Assembly: GCA_003138795.1 (NCBI GenBank)
Contig: PLHC01000089.1
Coordinates: 1 to 37,635, forward strand
From: Granulicella sp.
Lineage (GTDB): Bacteria; Acidobacteriota; Terriglobia; Terriglobales; Acidobacteriaceae
Length of the DNA: 37,635 bases
Direction of reading: 5' to 3'
Shown: in pieces, positions 26,489 through 35,163 of the stretch
Position numbering within the stretch: the first letter of the stretch is position 1
Layout: the number at the start of each line of letters is the position of its first letter
The notes under the pieces: generated by a model
The model's input: only the letters and a program-made list of their open reading frames with translations
What the model was told of the DNA's origin: nothing
Databases searched by the model: none
Made by a program: the position numbers and the translations under genes

Positions 26489-26494
26489 AGGATA
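26489..26494 (-). promoter_or_regulatory. -10 element TATCCT of the M20 peptidase gene
   Basis: Ends 7 nt before ATG 26481 on the minus strand; no Shine-Dalgarno sequence. Confidence 0.45.
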
Positions 26495-26522
26495 ACCGAC
26501 GCAAAGAAAGAAATCAGAACGA

Positions 26523-26528
26523 TAGACT
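26523..26528 (+). promoter_or_regulatory. -10-like TAGACT of the alpha/beta hydrolase gene
   Basis: Ends 6 nt before ATG 26535; it shares a 53-bp divergent region with the M20 promoter. Confidence 0.4.
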
Positions 26529-26534
26529 GGGCGA

Positions 26535-27227
26535 ATGAGTGATACGCCGTTTCGATCCCATGTGAAGACCGTCGCAGACCTGCGCGGACCGGCTGGACGG
26601 CTTGAGGCCGTGCTGAATACTGGCCGCGAGGATGCGCTGTATGCGGCCGTGGTGGCGCATCCGCACCCGCCCAGCGGTGGCACCATGCACAACAAGGTTG
26701 TGTATCACGCGGCCAAGGCGTTTTCCAGCTTTGGCCTGCCCGTGTTGCGGTTCAACTTTCGTGGCGTGGGCTTGAGTGAGGGCGAGTACGACAAGGGCCA
26801 TGGCGAGGTTGACGATGTGCGCGCGGCAGTGGACTGGCTCGCCGCAAAATACGCTCTGCCGATGATCTTTGCGGGATTTTCGTTTGGGTCGAACGTGGGT
26901 CTGCGCGCTTGCTGCGGCGATGCGCGCGTGCGCGGCTTAGTGGGTTTGGGACTCCCGGTACGTTCGGCGGGACGAGATTACAGCTATGGATTTCTGGCTG
27001 GCTGCGGGAGCGTTCCAAAGCTCTTCATCAGCGGCGATCACGACGAGTTCAGTCCGCAGGGCGTGCTGGAGTCGGTGCTGGTGGGGGTTGCGGAGCCCAA
27101 GCGCATCGTCTGGGTGGAAGGCGCGGACCACTTCTTTGCGGGAACGGCTCAGTCGCCGGACTCAAAGCTCGGCGTGATGAGCGGAGCGCTACGGGCGTGG
27201 CTCGCCGATGAATTTGAGCTGTACTGA
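26535..27227 (+). CDS. alpha/beta hydrolase, YqiA/dienelactone-hydrolase-like
   Basis: A 230-aa cytoplasmic alpha/beta hydrolase. The oxyanion segment is AHPHPPSGGTMHNKVVYHAA, followed by LRFNFRGVGLSEG. The nucleophile elbow is GFSFGSN (S116), the acid D170 in ISGDHDEF and the His H199 in EGADHFF. The AHPHPxxGGxMxNKVV block is typical of a bacterial group annotated as dienelactone-hydrolase-like or CocE/NonD-type hydrolases; the substrate is unknown. The 3' end overlaps the next, convergent hydrolase gene by 79 bp (27149-27227). A -10-like box 6 nt upstream suggests a leaderless start. Confidence 0.88.
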   Translation: MSDTPFRSHVKTVADLRGPAGRLEAVLNTGREDALYAAVVAHPHPPSGGTMHNKVVYHAAKAFSSFGLPVLRFNFRGVGLSEGEYDKGHGEVDDVRAAVDWLAAKYALPMIFAGFSFGSNVGLRACCGDARVRGLVGLGLPVRSAGRDYSYGFLAGCGSVPKLFISGDHDEFSPQGVLESVLVGVAEPKRIVWVEGADHFFAGTAQSPDSKLGVMSGALRAWLADEFELY

Positions 27228-28081
27228 ATGGAAGGGGCGGCGACATGCTTCTCCAGCCACTCGTGAATAAGTCCGGCGACGAGCTTTGGGGTCTCCTCCG
27301 CTGGGCGGTGGCCGACGCCAGGAAGCGTGATGAGCTCTGAGTGGCGCAGGTGCTTACGCAGCGCCGCAGCCGAGTGGAGCGGTACGGCGCGGTCGCAGTC
27401 GCCCCATACGATGAGGCCAGGGGTCTTCAGGGTGCGACGCAGGGCGCGGCGCAATCCGGACATATCCTTGTGCCAGGTGCGGAGCAGCCGGAGGAGATGC
27501 GACATCGTTCCCGGCGTGCGGAGGTTTTCACGATACGGCTTCAGACGCTCCGGCGTGTCCCAGCTTTGCGGACCCGCCATGCGGCGAAGGCCCATCATTT
27601 GCAGCCACTCAGGAAGCCAGGGCATGGCGTAGGCAAACATCCGGCCCGGCAACGACAGGTAAAAGCGGATGAACGGATCGCCTGCATGGAAGTAAGGGTG
27701 CGCGGGTGCGAGCAGCACCAGCGAACGCAATGCATTGCAGTGACGAGCAGCCAGGCTCATGGCCACCGCTCCACCATGGGAGTGACCGAGAACCACCGGC
27801 TTATGCAGATTGAGAGCAGTGAGAAAACGCCCGACGAGCTGCGCCGTAGTGTAGAGGCTCGCGTCGATGTCGTCGCGGCGCTCGGAGTGTCCTGCGCCGG
27901 GAAGATCGAGCGCGATGAGGTGAAGGTCAGGATGAAGTTCCTGCATCAGCGGAACAAAGGTATCCGCGCAGCCCATGAGACCGTGAAGAAGGACGAGAGT
28001 CGGCTGATCCTTCGCCGCCCTCCCCTTTTCAAGGTACGAGAGGCTAAGGCCGTCGATGCGGAGTTGGCGGCGTTCGATCAT
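27149..28081 (-). CDS. alpha/beta fold hydrolase
   Basis: A 310-aa hydrolase of the classic alpha/beta type. It has the oxyanion LLHGLMGCADTF, LDLPGAGHSERRDD, nucleophile elbow GHSHGG (S101), a helical lid (about 125-200) and the late acid and His in WGDCDRAVPL and LPGVGHRPAEETPKL. The last 35 residues (from HVAAPSIQYSSN) are Ser-rich and unlike the family; they are encoded in the 79 bp overlapping the facing gene, so the C-terminus appears to have been extended by loss of an earlier stop. The start lies 18 nt after the aminotransferase stop with AGAAAAGAAG upstream, so the two genes are co-transcribed. Confidence 0.85.
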   Translation of the reverse strand: MIERRQLRIDGLSLSYLEKGRAAKDQPTLVLLHGLMGCADTFVPLMQELHPDLHLIALDLPGAGHSERRDDIDASLYTTAQLVGRFLTALNLHKPVVLGHSHGGAVAMSLAARHCNALRSLVLLAPAHPYFHAGDPFIRFYLSLPGRMFAYAMPWLPEWLQMMGLRRMAGPQSWDTPERLKPYRENLRTPGTMSHLLRLLRTWHKDMSGLRRALRRTLKTPGLIVWGDCDRAVPLHSAAALRKHLRHSELITLPGVGHRPAEETPKLVAGLIHEWLEKHVAAPSIQYSSNSSASHARSAPLITPSFESGD

Positions 28082-28099
28082 GGCTGCAGATCTTCTTTT

Positions 28100-29371
28100 C
28101 TAGACTAGGCCATACGATTTGGTCTTGGAGGGATTTGATGCCTGTCCATGCTCTGGGATTCCCACAATATTAATAATTTTTCGAATTAATTCGATTGCAA
28201 CGTCCACGTGCTTGCGTTCCAGAAGAAACGATGGCAGGAAGCGCAACACATTTCCCTGCACCACATTGAGCAGCAGACCTTGCGCCAATGCGGCTTCAGC
28301 GATGGGCCGGCCGGGCTCGGTGATCTCGAGCCCGAGCAGAAGACCGCGCCCGCGGGCCTCGACGGCTATGGGGCTGCTGGCGGCGAGTTTCCGAAGCTGG
28401 TCGAACAGATAGGCGCCCGTATCGACGACCTGTGCGAGCAGGCCCTCATCTTCGACTACGTGGAGGAACTCCAGACCCAGGCGGCAGGCCATGGGGCTGC
28501 CGCCGAGCGTGCTGCCATGCTTGCCGGCACCGAAGGCGTCGAAGAGTTTTTCGTTGACCAGAAGCGCACTCAGCGGGATGCCGCCACCCAGAGGCTTGCC
28601 GAGGATAAGCACGTCGGGCTGAACGCCGGAGCGGGTGTAGGCGAACCAGTCGCCGGTGCGTCCGAGGCCACACTGGATCTCGTCGAAGATGAGAAGAGCG
28701 TTGTGCTGGTCGGCCAGCCGACGGGCCTCGGCGAGGAACGTGTCGTCGATGAGATTAACGCCGCCTTCGCCCAATATGGGCTCGATGAGAATCGCGGCCG
28801 TCGCCTCGGTGACTGCCGTACGAAGCTGCTCGAGGTTGTTCCGGTCGACGAAAGTGACGTGCGGAAGGCCGGGACCGAAGTCGAGACGATACTTCTCCTG
28901 CCCGGTGACCGAGAGCGAGCCGTAGGTGCGGCCGTGATACGAGTTTCGCAGAGCGACGATGCCGTGCTTGGGGTGCGCAAAGCTCTGGCGAGCATGCGTA
29001 CGAGCCAGCTTCAGAGCTCCCTCGACGGCTTCCGAGCCACCCGTGGAGTAGAAGACGCCCTTGAGTCCGGAGAGAGCGCAGAGCCGCTCGGCCAACTCGC
29101 CGGGATAGCGGCTGGCGTACTGCGGGGAGAGGTGGACAAGCTTACCCGCCTGGTCGGCCATCGCAGCGACCATGCGCGGATGAGCATGGCCAAGGGCGTT
29201 TACACCCAGGCCACCCATCAGATCAAGATAGCGGTTGCCGGATGAGTCGAAGAGATAGACGCCATTGCCATGGTCCATGACGACGGGATAGCGGGCGTAG
29301 ACGGGGAGCAGGGTTGCCGAGTCGCGATCGAGAATACGGTGGGCGTCGGCATTCTGCCGAAAATCAAACAT
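28100..29371 (-). CDS. argD: class III aminotransferase, acetylornithine aminotransferase type
   Basis: A 423-aa PLP enzyme of the ArgD/ornithine aminotransferase group. PLP-site marks are STGGSEAVEGALKLAR (109-124), NSYHGRTYGSLSVTG (143-157), LIFDEIQCGLGRTG with D230, and the Schiff-base K259 in LILGKPLGGGIPLSA. HGSTLGGSPMACRLG follows. It would convert N-acetylglutamate semialdehyde to N-acetylornithine or do the matching lysine-pathway step; other class III substrates cannot be excluded, so the symbol is tentative. The C-terminus is about 20 residues longer than usual (ending SKTKSYGLV). No other arginine gene is near except the M20 peptidase. Start ATG 29371 has a GGGAAG stretch upstream. 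Confidence 0.82.
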   Translation of the reverse strand: MFDFRQNADAHRILDRDSATLLPVYARYPVVMDHGNGVYLFDSSGNRYLDLMGGLGVNALGHAHPRMVAAMADQAGKLVHLSPQYASRYPGELAERLCALSGLKGVFYSTGGSEAVEGALKLARTHARQSFAHPKHGIVALRNSYHGRTYGSLSVTGQEKYRLDFGPGLPHVTFVDRNNLEQLRTAVTEATAAILIEPILGEGGVNLIDDTFLAEARRLADQHNALLIFDEIQCGLGRTGDWFAYTRSGVQPDVLILGKPLGGGIPLSALLVNEKLFDAFGAGKHGSTLGGSPMACRLGLEFLHVVEDEGLLAQVVDTGAYLFDQLRKLAASSPIAVEARGRGLLLGLEITEPGRPIAEAALAQGLLLNVVQGNVLRFLPSFLLERKHVDVAIELIRKIINIVGIPEHGQASNPSKTKSYGLV

Positions 29372-29579
29372 GATCTTCCCATCTCACAGGAGGACAGCAT
29401 TCGGGTCAAGTTCCCGGCCTCACAGAATCCGTCTGTATGCGTCAAAATGCCGAACGGCTCGGAACCACGTTATTCTGAATTACGGATGCGCCTATGAATT
29501 AGTGCATTCCATAGATGGAGATCGCCGTAACCTGGTTGATTCTACTGGTTTTAAGGAAGATTTACAGGCTTTGGGTATT

Positions 29580-29595
29580 TGGCCAATGATTTGCA
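29580..29595 (+). promoter_or_regulatory. sigma-54 (RpoN) promoter of the kinase/regulator operon
   Basis: TGGCCAATGATTTGCA has the invariant GG and GC spaced by exactly 10 bases and the TTGCA at -12, close to TGGCACG-N4-TTGCA. The predicted start is about 29606, some 19 nt before GTG 29625. The downstream gene pair encodes a sigma-54 activator, which makes autoregulation likely. Confidence 0.7.
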
Positions 29596-29624
29596 ACTGT
29601 TTTAAGTGAAAGACGGTACTCTCC

Positions 29625-32591
29625 GTGAAGAGCGGCGCTCAAACTCGGCTGTTGGCAATCGTGCTCGCGGTGTTTACTTTGGCCGCCCTTGGGCTGGCAA
29701 TTGCGAACCTGGTGCAGGAGAGCAGCTACAATCCCGCAACAGATGGGGCTGGCTGGACAGAGACCGACGGGGGCCTCCGGGCTTACCTGGTTCCGCCCGA
29801 CACGCCTGCGTACCGGGCGGGTGTGCGAACCGGCGATGTGCTCACAGCGATCAATGATGTCCCAACGCCCCAGCTCGCTGCGCTGGAGCGCGAGATCGAT
29901 GCCAGCGGCGTCTGGTCCCACGCGACCTATACGCTGTTGCGTAAGACGCAGAGGACTGCCAAGTTGGTCGACGTACCGGTGGTGGTCTACCTGGAGCCGA
30001 CAGACCGCACCGATTGGCAGGTAGAGCGGCTCATAGCGTTGGTCTACCTGGCGATTGGACTCTTTGTCCTGTTTCGTAGATGGACGGCGCCGAAGTCGAC
30101 ACATTTTTATGTCTTCTGCCTGGTGTCGTTCATTCTCTACGCCTTCAAGTACACGGGCATCTTAGACGGCCTCGATATCACCATCCTTACGGGTAATGTC
30201 ATCGCCACGGAACTGCAGCCCGCGCTGTTTCTGCACTTCGCGATCAGCTTTACGGAAGAGCCCGCACAGCGGTGGCGCAAGCTGCTGTACCCGTTGATCT
30301 ATCTGCCGGGGCTCGTGCTGGGCGTTCTGCGCTATCTGTCCTATACCCACTGGGAGTCGACCGGACAGCTACAGCTTCGCTTGAATAAGTTCGACTACGC
30401 CTATCTGGCTGCCTTTTACATTCTCGCGGGGATCGTCTTCTGGGTCAGGTATCGCGAGGAGGTGCAGCCGCTGCAGCGCCAGCAGTTGAAGTGGCTCTCG
30501 CGCGGAACAGTCCTCACCGTAATTCCCTTCACGGCGTTGTACGTTATCCCCTTTCTGTTCAATGCGTACATGCCCAGCGCACTGACGAGGGTTGCGCTGC
30601 TCTCGCTGATCTTGTTGCCGCTGACCTTCAGCTGGGCGATCGTTCGCTACCGGTTGATGGACGTCGATCTGATCTTCAAGCGTGGCGCGTCCTACACGCT
30701 TGCGACCGCGGCGCTGGTGGGGATTTATTTCGGCATCGTGGCGCTGAGCGCGGAGATGGTGCACACGCGGTTTCAACACCTGGGCGAGTGGGGTCTGGTC
30801 GCTGCGGTCATCGTCACCGGTCTGGTCTTCGACCCGCTCAAACGCATGATCCAGGGGCACATGGATCGCGTCTTCGACCAAAAGAGCATCGACTATCGCG
30901 AGACACTGGTGGAGTTTGGCAGCGAGTTGAATGCGCAGACCGATCTGCGAGCGCTCATGAATTCGATCGTCGAGCGGCTGCCCGAGACCCTGCTGGTAAC
31001 GCGCGTTGCGGTCTTCCTGGCGCAGGAGGAGTGCGCGGGGCGCAAGAGCAGGTTCTCGCTGGCGGCTTCGCACGGTCTCTCGCAGCAGGTACTGTCGAAC
31101 GCTGATTCGCTCGAGCTCGGATTTCTCGACTTCGATCGCCGCGACAGCAGCAGCCATCTGTTCTTCGAGACGCCACAATCAATGCTTCGACTGCCCGAGG
31201 CTGAGCGGCAGACGGCGGCTGCGCTCGATCTGAACTATTACGTACCGTGTCGGGCAGCAAGGCATGAGGGCACTGGCCGCAGCACGATTGCGGTCCTTGG
31301 TCTCGGCCGAACGGGTGATGGCGACTTTCTCTCCAGTGAAGATATGGAACTGCTGGAGTCGCTGGCGGGGTACATCGGGATTGCCATCCAGAATGCGCAG
31401 CTCTATCGCAGGCTCGAGCAAAAGATCCTGGACTTCGAGCGGCTGCGTGACTTCAATGAAAACATCGTCGAGTCGATTAATATCGGCGTCTTTGCCGTCG
31501 ACCTCGAAGACTGCGTGGAGAGCTGGAACGCGCAGATGGAGGTGATGTACGCAACGCCGCGCGCTGATGCGCTGCGCCACCCGCTGCGTGACGTCTTCCC
31601 CGCCGAGTTCCTGCAGGAGTTCGACCGGCTGCGCGGAGAGCCAGGCGTCTGCACACTCTATAAGTTTCGCCTGCCTACGCCGACTGGCGAAGCCCGTACG
31701 GCCAACATCACAATCGCTCCACTGCTAAACCGTGACTTCCAGGCCGTCGGCCGGATTGTTATTGTCGACGACATCACCGACCGCATCAACATGGAGACCC
31801 AACTGACACAGGCCGAGAAGCTTTCGTCGATTGGGCTTCTGGCAGCGGGCGTCGCGCATGAGGTGAATACGCCGCTCGCGGTGATCTCGAGCTACGCGCA
31901 GATGCTCGGCAAGCAACTCCGCTCGGATGAGGCGACGCATGCGCGGCTGGCGCCGGTGTTGGAAAAGATTACGCAGCAGACGTTCCGCGCGTCCGAGATC
32001 GTCAATGGGCTGCTGAATTTTTCGCGCATGGGCAGCGTCGACTTCGGCCACGTCGATATAAATACCATGGTGCGCGATACGGTGCTGCTGCTTGAGCACC
32101 AGATGCGGTCGGCAGGCGTGGCCGTGGCGTCGGAGTTGACCGAAGATCTGCCGGTAGTCGCGGGAAATCGCGGCAAGCTGCAGCAGGTGCTCGTGAATCT
32201 GGTGCTGAATGCCAAGGATGCGCTGCAGGAGAAAGGCAGCGGCAGTGTGCGCATCCTGACCGCTCGTACGTCCAAAGGAGTAGAGATTCGCGTCGAAGAC
32301 AACGGCGTGGGTATGTCGCAGGAGGTTCTGCGCAAGATCTACGACCCTTTCTTTACGACCAAGAGTAATCCAAAGGAAGGCCAGCGCAAGGGCACCGGTT
32401 TGGGCCTGGCCGTCACCTACGGGATTGTCCAAGAACATGCGGGAACGATCGAGGTAAGCAGCACGCTTGGCCAGGGCACTGTCTTCCGGCTGGAGCTTCC
32501 CGCTGCAGATGGAATGGGTCAGCGCCCTCACCAGAAAACGCCGTCCGGCAATGAGCCAGCAAGCCTAGAAGGAAAGGTAGTACATGTCTAA
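29625..32591 (+). CDS. membrane sensor histidine kinase with PDZ, GAF and PAS domains
   Basis: A 988-aa kinase. An N-terminal membrane anchor (8-28) leads to an extracytoplasmic PDZ-like domain (about 45-115; PPDTPAYRAGVRTGDVLTAIN). Roughly seven to eight membrane segments follow (about 134-400). The cytoplasmic half has a GAF domain (about 425-598), a PAS domain (about 605-720), a HisKA dimerisation helix with H746 (LAAGVAHEVNTPLA) and a HATPase domain with NLVLNAKDAL, DNGVGM and GTGLGLAVTYG. It phosphorylates the NtrC-type regulator whose gene overlaps its end by 8 bases (ATGTCTAA). The PDZ suggests recognition of an exposed protein C-terminus or misfolded envelope protein. The start is GTG 29625. 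Confidence 0.9.
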   Translation: MKSGAQTRLLAIVLAVFTLAALGLAIANLVQESSYNPATDGAGWTETDGGLRAYLVPPDTPAYRAGVRTGDVLTAINDVPTPQLAALEREIDASGVWSHATYTLLRKTQRTAKLVDVPVVVYLEPTDRTDWQVERLIALVYLAIGLFVLFRRWTAPKSTHFYVFCLVSFILYAFKYTGILDGLDITILTGNVIATELQPALFLHFAISFTEEPAQRWRKLLYPLIYLPGLVLGVLRYLSYTHWESTGQLQLRLNKFDYAYLAAFYILAGIVFWVRYREEVQPLQRQQLKWLSRGTVLTVIPFTALYVIPFLFNAYMPSALTRVALLSLILLPLTFSWAIVRYRLMDVDLIFKRGASYTLATAALVGIYFGIVALSAEMVHTRFQHLGEWGLVAAVIVTGLVFDPLKRMIQGHMDRVFDQKSIDYRETLVEFGSELNAQTDLRALMNSIVERLPETLLVTRVAVFLAQEECAGRKSRFSLAASHGLSQQVLSNADSLELGFLDFDRRDSSSHLFFETPQSMLRLPEAERQTAAALDLNYYVPCRAARHEGTGRSTIAVLGLGRTGDGDFLSSEDMELLESLAGYIGIAIQNAQLYRRLEQKILDFERLRDFNENIVESINIGVFAVDLEDCVESWNAQMEVMYATPRADALRHPLRDVFPAEFLQEFDRLRGEPGVCTLYKFRLPTPTGEARTANITIAPLLNRDFQAVGRIVIVDDITDRINMETQLTQAEKLSSIGLLAAGVAHEVNTPLAVISSYAQMLGKQLRSDEATHARLAPVLEKITQQTFRASEIVNGLLNFSRMGSVDFGHVDINTMVRDTVLLLEHQMRSAGVAVASELTEDLPVVAGNRGKLQQVLVNLVLNAKDALQEKGSGSVRILTARTSKGVEIRVEDNGVGMSQEVLRKIYDPFFTTKSNPKEGQRKGTGLGLAVTYGIVQEHAGTIEVSSTLGQGTVFRLELPAADGMGQRPHQKTPSGNEPASLEGKVVHV

Positions 32592-34023
32592 CGCAGCACT
32601 CAGTGACCAGATCGATGCGCCGAAGGCGTCCGTCCAAACGCCGGGACAAAGAATTCTCATCATTGACGACGAGGCAGCGATCCGCGACTCACTCGAGACG
32701 CTGCTGACGCTGGAGGGATTCCGCGTCGATCTGGCTGGCGACGGCCACAGCGGGCTCGATCAACTGACGCGCACTACATACGACCTGCTTCTGCTGGACC
32801 TCGCACTACCGGGAGAGAGCGGCATTGACTTGCTGCCTCGCATTAAGGCACTCGTGCCGGATCTTCCAGTGATCATGATTACGGCGTATGGAACAGTCGG
32901 CAATGTCGTCGACGCGATCCGTGCCGGTGCGTCGAACTTCGTCCAGAAGCCGTGGGATAACGAGAAGCTGCTGGCTGATATTCGCGTGGCGATCGGCAAG
33001 AATCGCGCCGAGCAGGAGGTTGTGCATCTCAAGCGCACGCTGAAGCAGCGCGTGTCGTTTGAGAATATTGTTGGCAAGAGTGAGCCGATGCTGCGGCTGT
33101 TCGACCTGGTCGCGCAGGTAGCACCGAGCCGCTCGACGGTACTGATCCAGGGAGAGAGCGGTACTGGTAAGGAGTTGATCGCGAAGGCCATCCATGCGCA
33201 CTCGCCGCGGCGCGAAAAGCCGTTCATTCCCGTAAATACGGGCGCGGTACCGTCGGATCTGCTGGAGTCCACACTCTTTGGCCACGAGCGCGGTGCGTTT
33301 ACCTCGGCTGTGGCGGCTAAGAAAGGACTCTTCGAGGTTGCGGATGGTGGAACGCTCTTCCTCGACGAGATTGGCACCATGCGCATGGACATGCAGGCCA
33401 AGATTCTGCGCGTGCTGCAGGATCGCCGCTTCATGCACGTCGGCGGGACGCAGGAGATCCAGGTGGATATCAGGATCGTCGCTGCGACCAATGTCAACCT
33501 GGAGCAGGCAGTGCGGGAGGGTCGCTTCCGCGAAGACCTGTTCTACAGGCTCAACGTGATCTCGCTGGAGCTGCCGCCGCTACGCAATCGCAAGGAGGAC
33601 ATTCCGCTACTCGCAAACCACTATCTGAAGTTCTACGCCGAAGAGAACGGTTTTCCGCCACCGGAGCTGGCCTCCGAAGCGCTGCGGCTGATGATGGACT
33701 ACGAGTGGCCAGGCAACGTGCGCGAACTCGAAAACGCCATGGAACGCGGCGTTGTACTCTCCAATGGACCGACTATTACCCCTGATCTGCTACCAGCACA
33801 ACTGCGGGGCAATACGTTCTCCACTGCGCTGCTGGAGCAGCGACCGGATGCTTCCCTGTTCGATGTGATCGAGGATATCGAGCGGCGGATTATTGCGGAC
33901 AGGCTGGAACGCTGCAACTGGAACCAGACCGAGGCCTCGGAGTTCTTCCGAATTCCGCTCTCGACGCTGAACCAGAAGATCAAGCGGCTCAACATCACCT
34001 TGAAGAAGCGCACGCGGGAGTAG
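32584..34023 (+). CDS. NtrC-family sigma-54-dependent response regulator
   Basis: A 479-aa regulator. The receiver domain has acidic IDDEA (27-31), phosphoacceptor D72 (LLLLDLALPG) and conserved K122 (VQKPWD). The AAA+ domain has Walker A GESGTGKE (190-197), the sigma-54 contact loop GAFTSA (237-242; the usual loop is GAFTGA), Walker B GGTLFLDEIG and the R-fingers region FREDLFYRLNVI. The C-terminal Fis-type helix-turn-helix is NWNQTEASEFFRIPLSTLNQ. It activates RNA polymerase with sigma-54 at enhancer-bearing promoters. The start codon overlaps the kinase stop, so the pair is translationally coupled. A sigma-54 promoter lies upstream of the kinase gene. Confidence 0.95.
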   Translation: MSNAALSDQIDAPKASVQTPGQRILIIDDEAAIRDSLETLLTLEGFRVDLAGDGHSGLDQLTRTTYDLLLLDLALPGESGIDLLPRIKALVPDLPVIMITAYGTVGNVVDAIRAGASNFVQKPWDNEKLLADIRVAIGKNRAEQEVVHLKRTLKQRVSFENIVGKSEPMLRLFDLVAQVAPSRSTVLIQGESGTGKELIAKAIHAHSPRREKPFIPVNTGAVPSDLLESTLFGHERGAFTSAVAAKKGLFEVADGGTLFLDEIGTMRMDMQAKILRVLQDRRFMHVGGTQEIQVDIRIVAATNVNLEQAVREGRFREDLFYRLNVISLELPPLRNRKEDIPLLANHYLKFYAEENGFPPPELASEALRLMMDYEWPGNVRELENAMERGVVLSNGPTITPDLLPAQLRGNTFSTALLEQRPDASLFDVIEDIERRIIADRLERCNWNQTEASEFFRIPLSTLNQKIKRLNITLKKRTRE

Positions 34024-34218
34024 TTTGAAGTGAAGCTAACGCGTCTCGAGTAGTGCTTCAGCAGGTAGGAATCTCTACGCCCGGGAATGGGCCGACCGGT
34101 AATTGCTGTCACGGCCGCCGCTCGGGCACGCGGTGAATGTAACGACCGTCAACGCCAGCACATATTCGCTTCCGGAAAGACCTTCATTCAGGAGCGATGA
34201 ACAGTTCGGTAAGACACA

Positions 34219-34833
34219 CTAGCCCCTAATGATACGCATCACCGTCTCGATCGCGACCCTGTCCTCATGCTCCGGCGCGAGTCTCCTTGCTAACGGGCCG
34301 GATAAGCTCAGGAGTAACATGCCGTGCAGAAAGGACCACACAGAAACGGTTCGTTCGGAAACCTGATCTGAACTGAGACTCTTGTTCGCCTTTGCAATGA
34401 CCCCACGCACCAAGTCGAAACACTGAGCTGCGGGTTCTTCGAGTTGCATCACATTGTTCGCCTGGGCCACTTCACGTAAGAACATGATTCGATAGTAGCC
34501 AGGCTCTTCGCGGCCAAACTGAAGGTAGGCGCGGGTAAGCGAATCGATATTTTTCGCAGGAGCTGAGAACTTTGTTTCTGCAGCCTGCAATTGCTCCAGC
34601 AGTCGCGAGTAGCCTTCGATGGCTAGCAGAAGCAATAACTCACCCTTATCGCGGAGGTGGTGATAGGGGGCTGCCGTCGTGACTCCCAGTTTTCGGGCGA
34701 GACCCCGAAGGGAAATGTCCTGGGGACCTGACTCTGCTGAAACTTCCAACGCTGCCTGCATCAGTGCTCGACGCAAATCTCCATGGTGGTACTGGCTCTC
34801 GTTTTGTTGAGATTTAATCCGGGTAACTGGCAT
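34219..34833 (-). CDS. TetR/AcrR-family transcriptional regulator
   Basis: A 204-aa repressor-type protein. The N-terminal DNA-binding domain has HHGDLRRALMQAALEVSAES and the helix-turn-helix ISLRGLARKLGVTTAAPYHH. The C-terminal ligand domain (YLQFGREEPGYYRIMFLRE, then VWSFLHGMLLLSLSG) matches the WHG/TetR_C_13-like group. It faces the RND pump stump and the multicopper oxidase gene, the usual position for a repressor of an efflux or detoxification operon. ATG 34833 has a strong Shine-Dalgarno AAGGAAGG upstream. An AGGTACCT palindrome (34836-34843) next to the start is a weak operator candidate. The pump 5' region that would have carried the operator is missing. Confidence 0.92.
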   Translation of the reverse strand: MPVTRIKSQQNESQYHHGDLRRALMQAALEVSAESGPQDISLRGLARKLGVTTAAPYHHLRDKGELLLLLAIEGYSRLLEQLQAAETKFSAPAKNIDSLTRAYLQFGREEPGYYRIMFLREVAQANNVMQLEEPAAQCFDLVRGVIAKANKSLSSDQVSERTVSVWSFLHGMLLLSLSGPLARRLAPEHEDRVAIETVMRIIRG

Positions 34834-34842
34834 AGAGGTACC

Positions 34843-35163
34843 TTCCTTGACACAATTTCAAGCATTGCTGCGGGAGAGCCGCTGGAGCAGGCACTGCGCG
34901 ATGCTGGCATCGAGCGACTGCGGCCCGTGCTCATCACGGTAGCTGCTACGATCTTCGCCTTCTTCCCATTGGCAGTCCACGGAGGCCCGCTTTGGAAGCC
35001 GCTCTGTTACACGCAGATTGGCGGTCTCGCTATCGCAACCTTCGTCACTGTCATCCTTGTGCCGGTCTTGTATAGTATCGCGGTACTGGACGTGAAGATC
35101 ATCCACTGGGATGAAAAACCGAAAGATCCCTCTCCCAATCCGCAGCCGGAGGCAGCCGCATGA
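34843..35163 (+). pseudogene. C-terminal stump of an RND efflux transporter
   Basis: The frame reads DTISSIAAGEPLEQALRDAG, then IERLRPVLITVAATIFAFFP, then YTQIGGLAIATFVTVILVPVLYS (shown in parts). It is the last two membrane helices (TM11-TM12) of an AcrB/MexB-type or heavy-metal RND pump. Only about 105 of roughly 1050 codons remain, with no start codon of its own; the left border lies just beside the TetR start codon. The stop overlaps the multicopper oxidase ATG (ATGA), so the original operon order pump-oxidase is still visible. The open frame extends back to 34783 but those codons are the antisense of the TetR gene. Confidence 0.88.

Noticed and set aside
28208-29245. 345-aa plus-strand frame across the aminotransferase gene
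   Set aside because: Antisense to a clear PLP enzyme and without recognisable domains.
34024-34218. Possible gene or relic between the NtrC-type regulator and the TetR gene
   Set aside because: No frame gives a recognisable protein and no terminator hairpin or RNA gene was seen.
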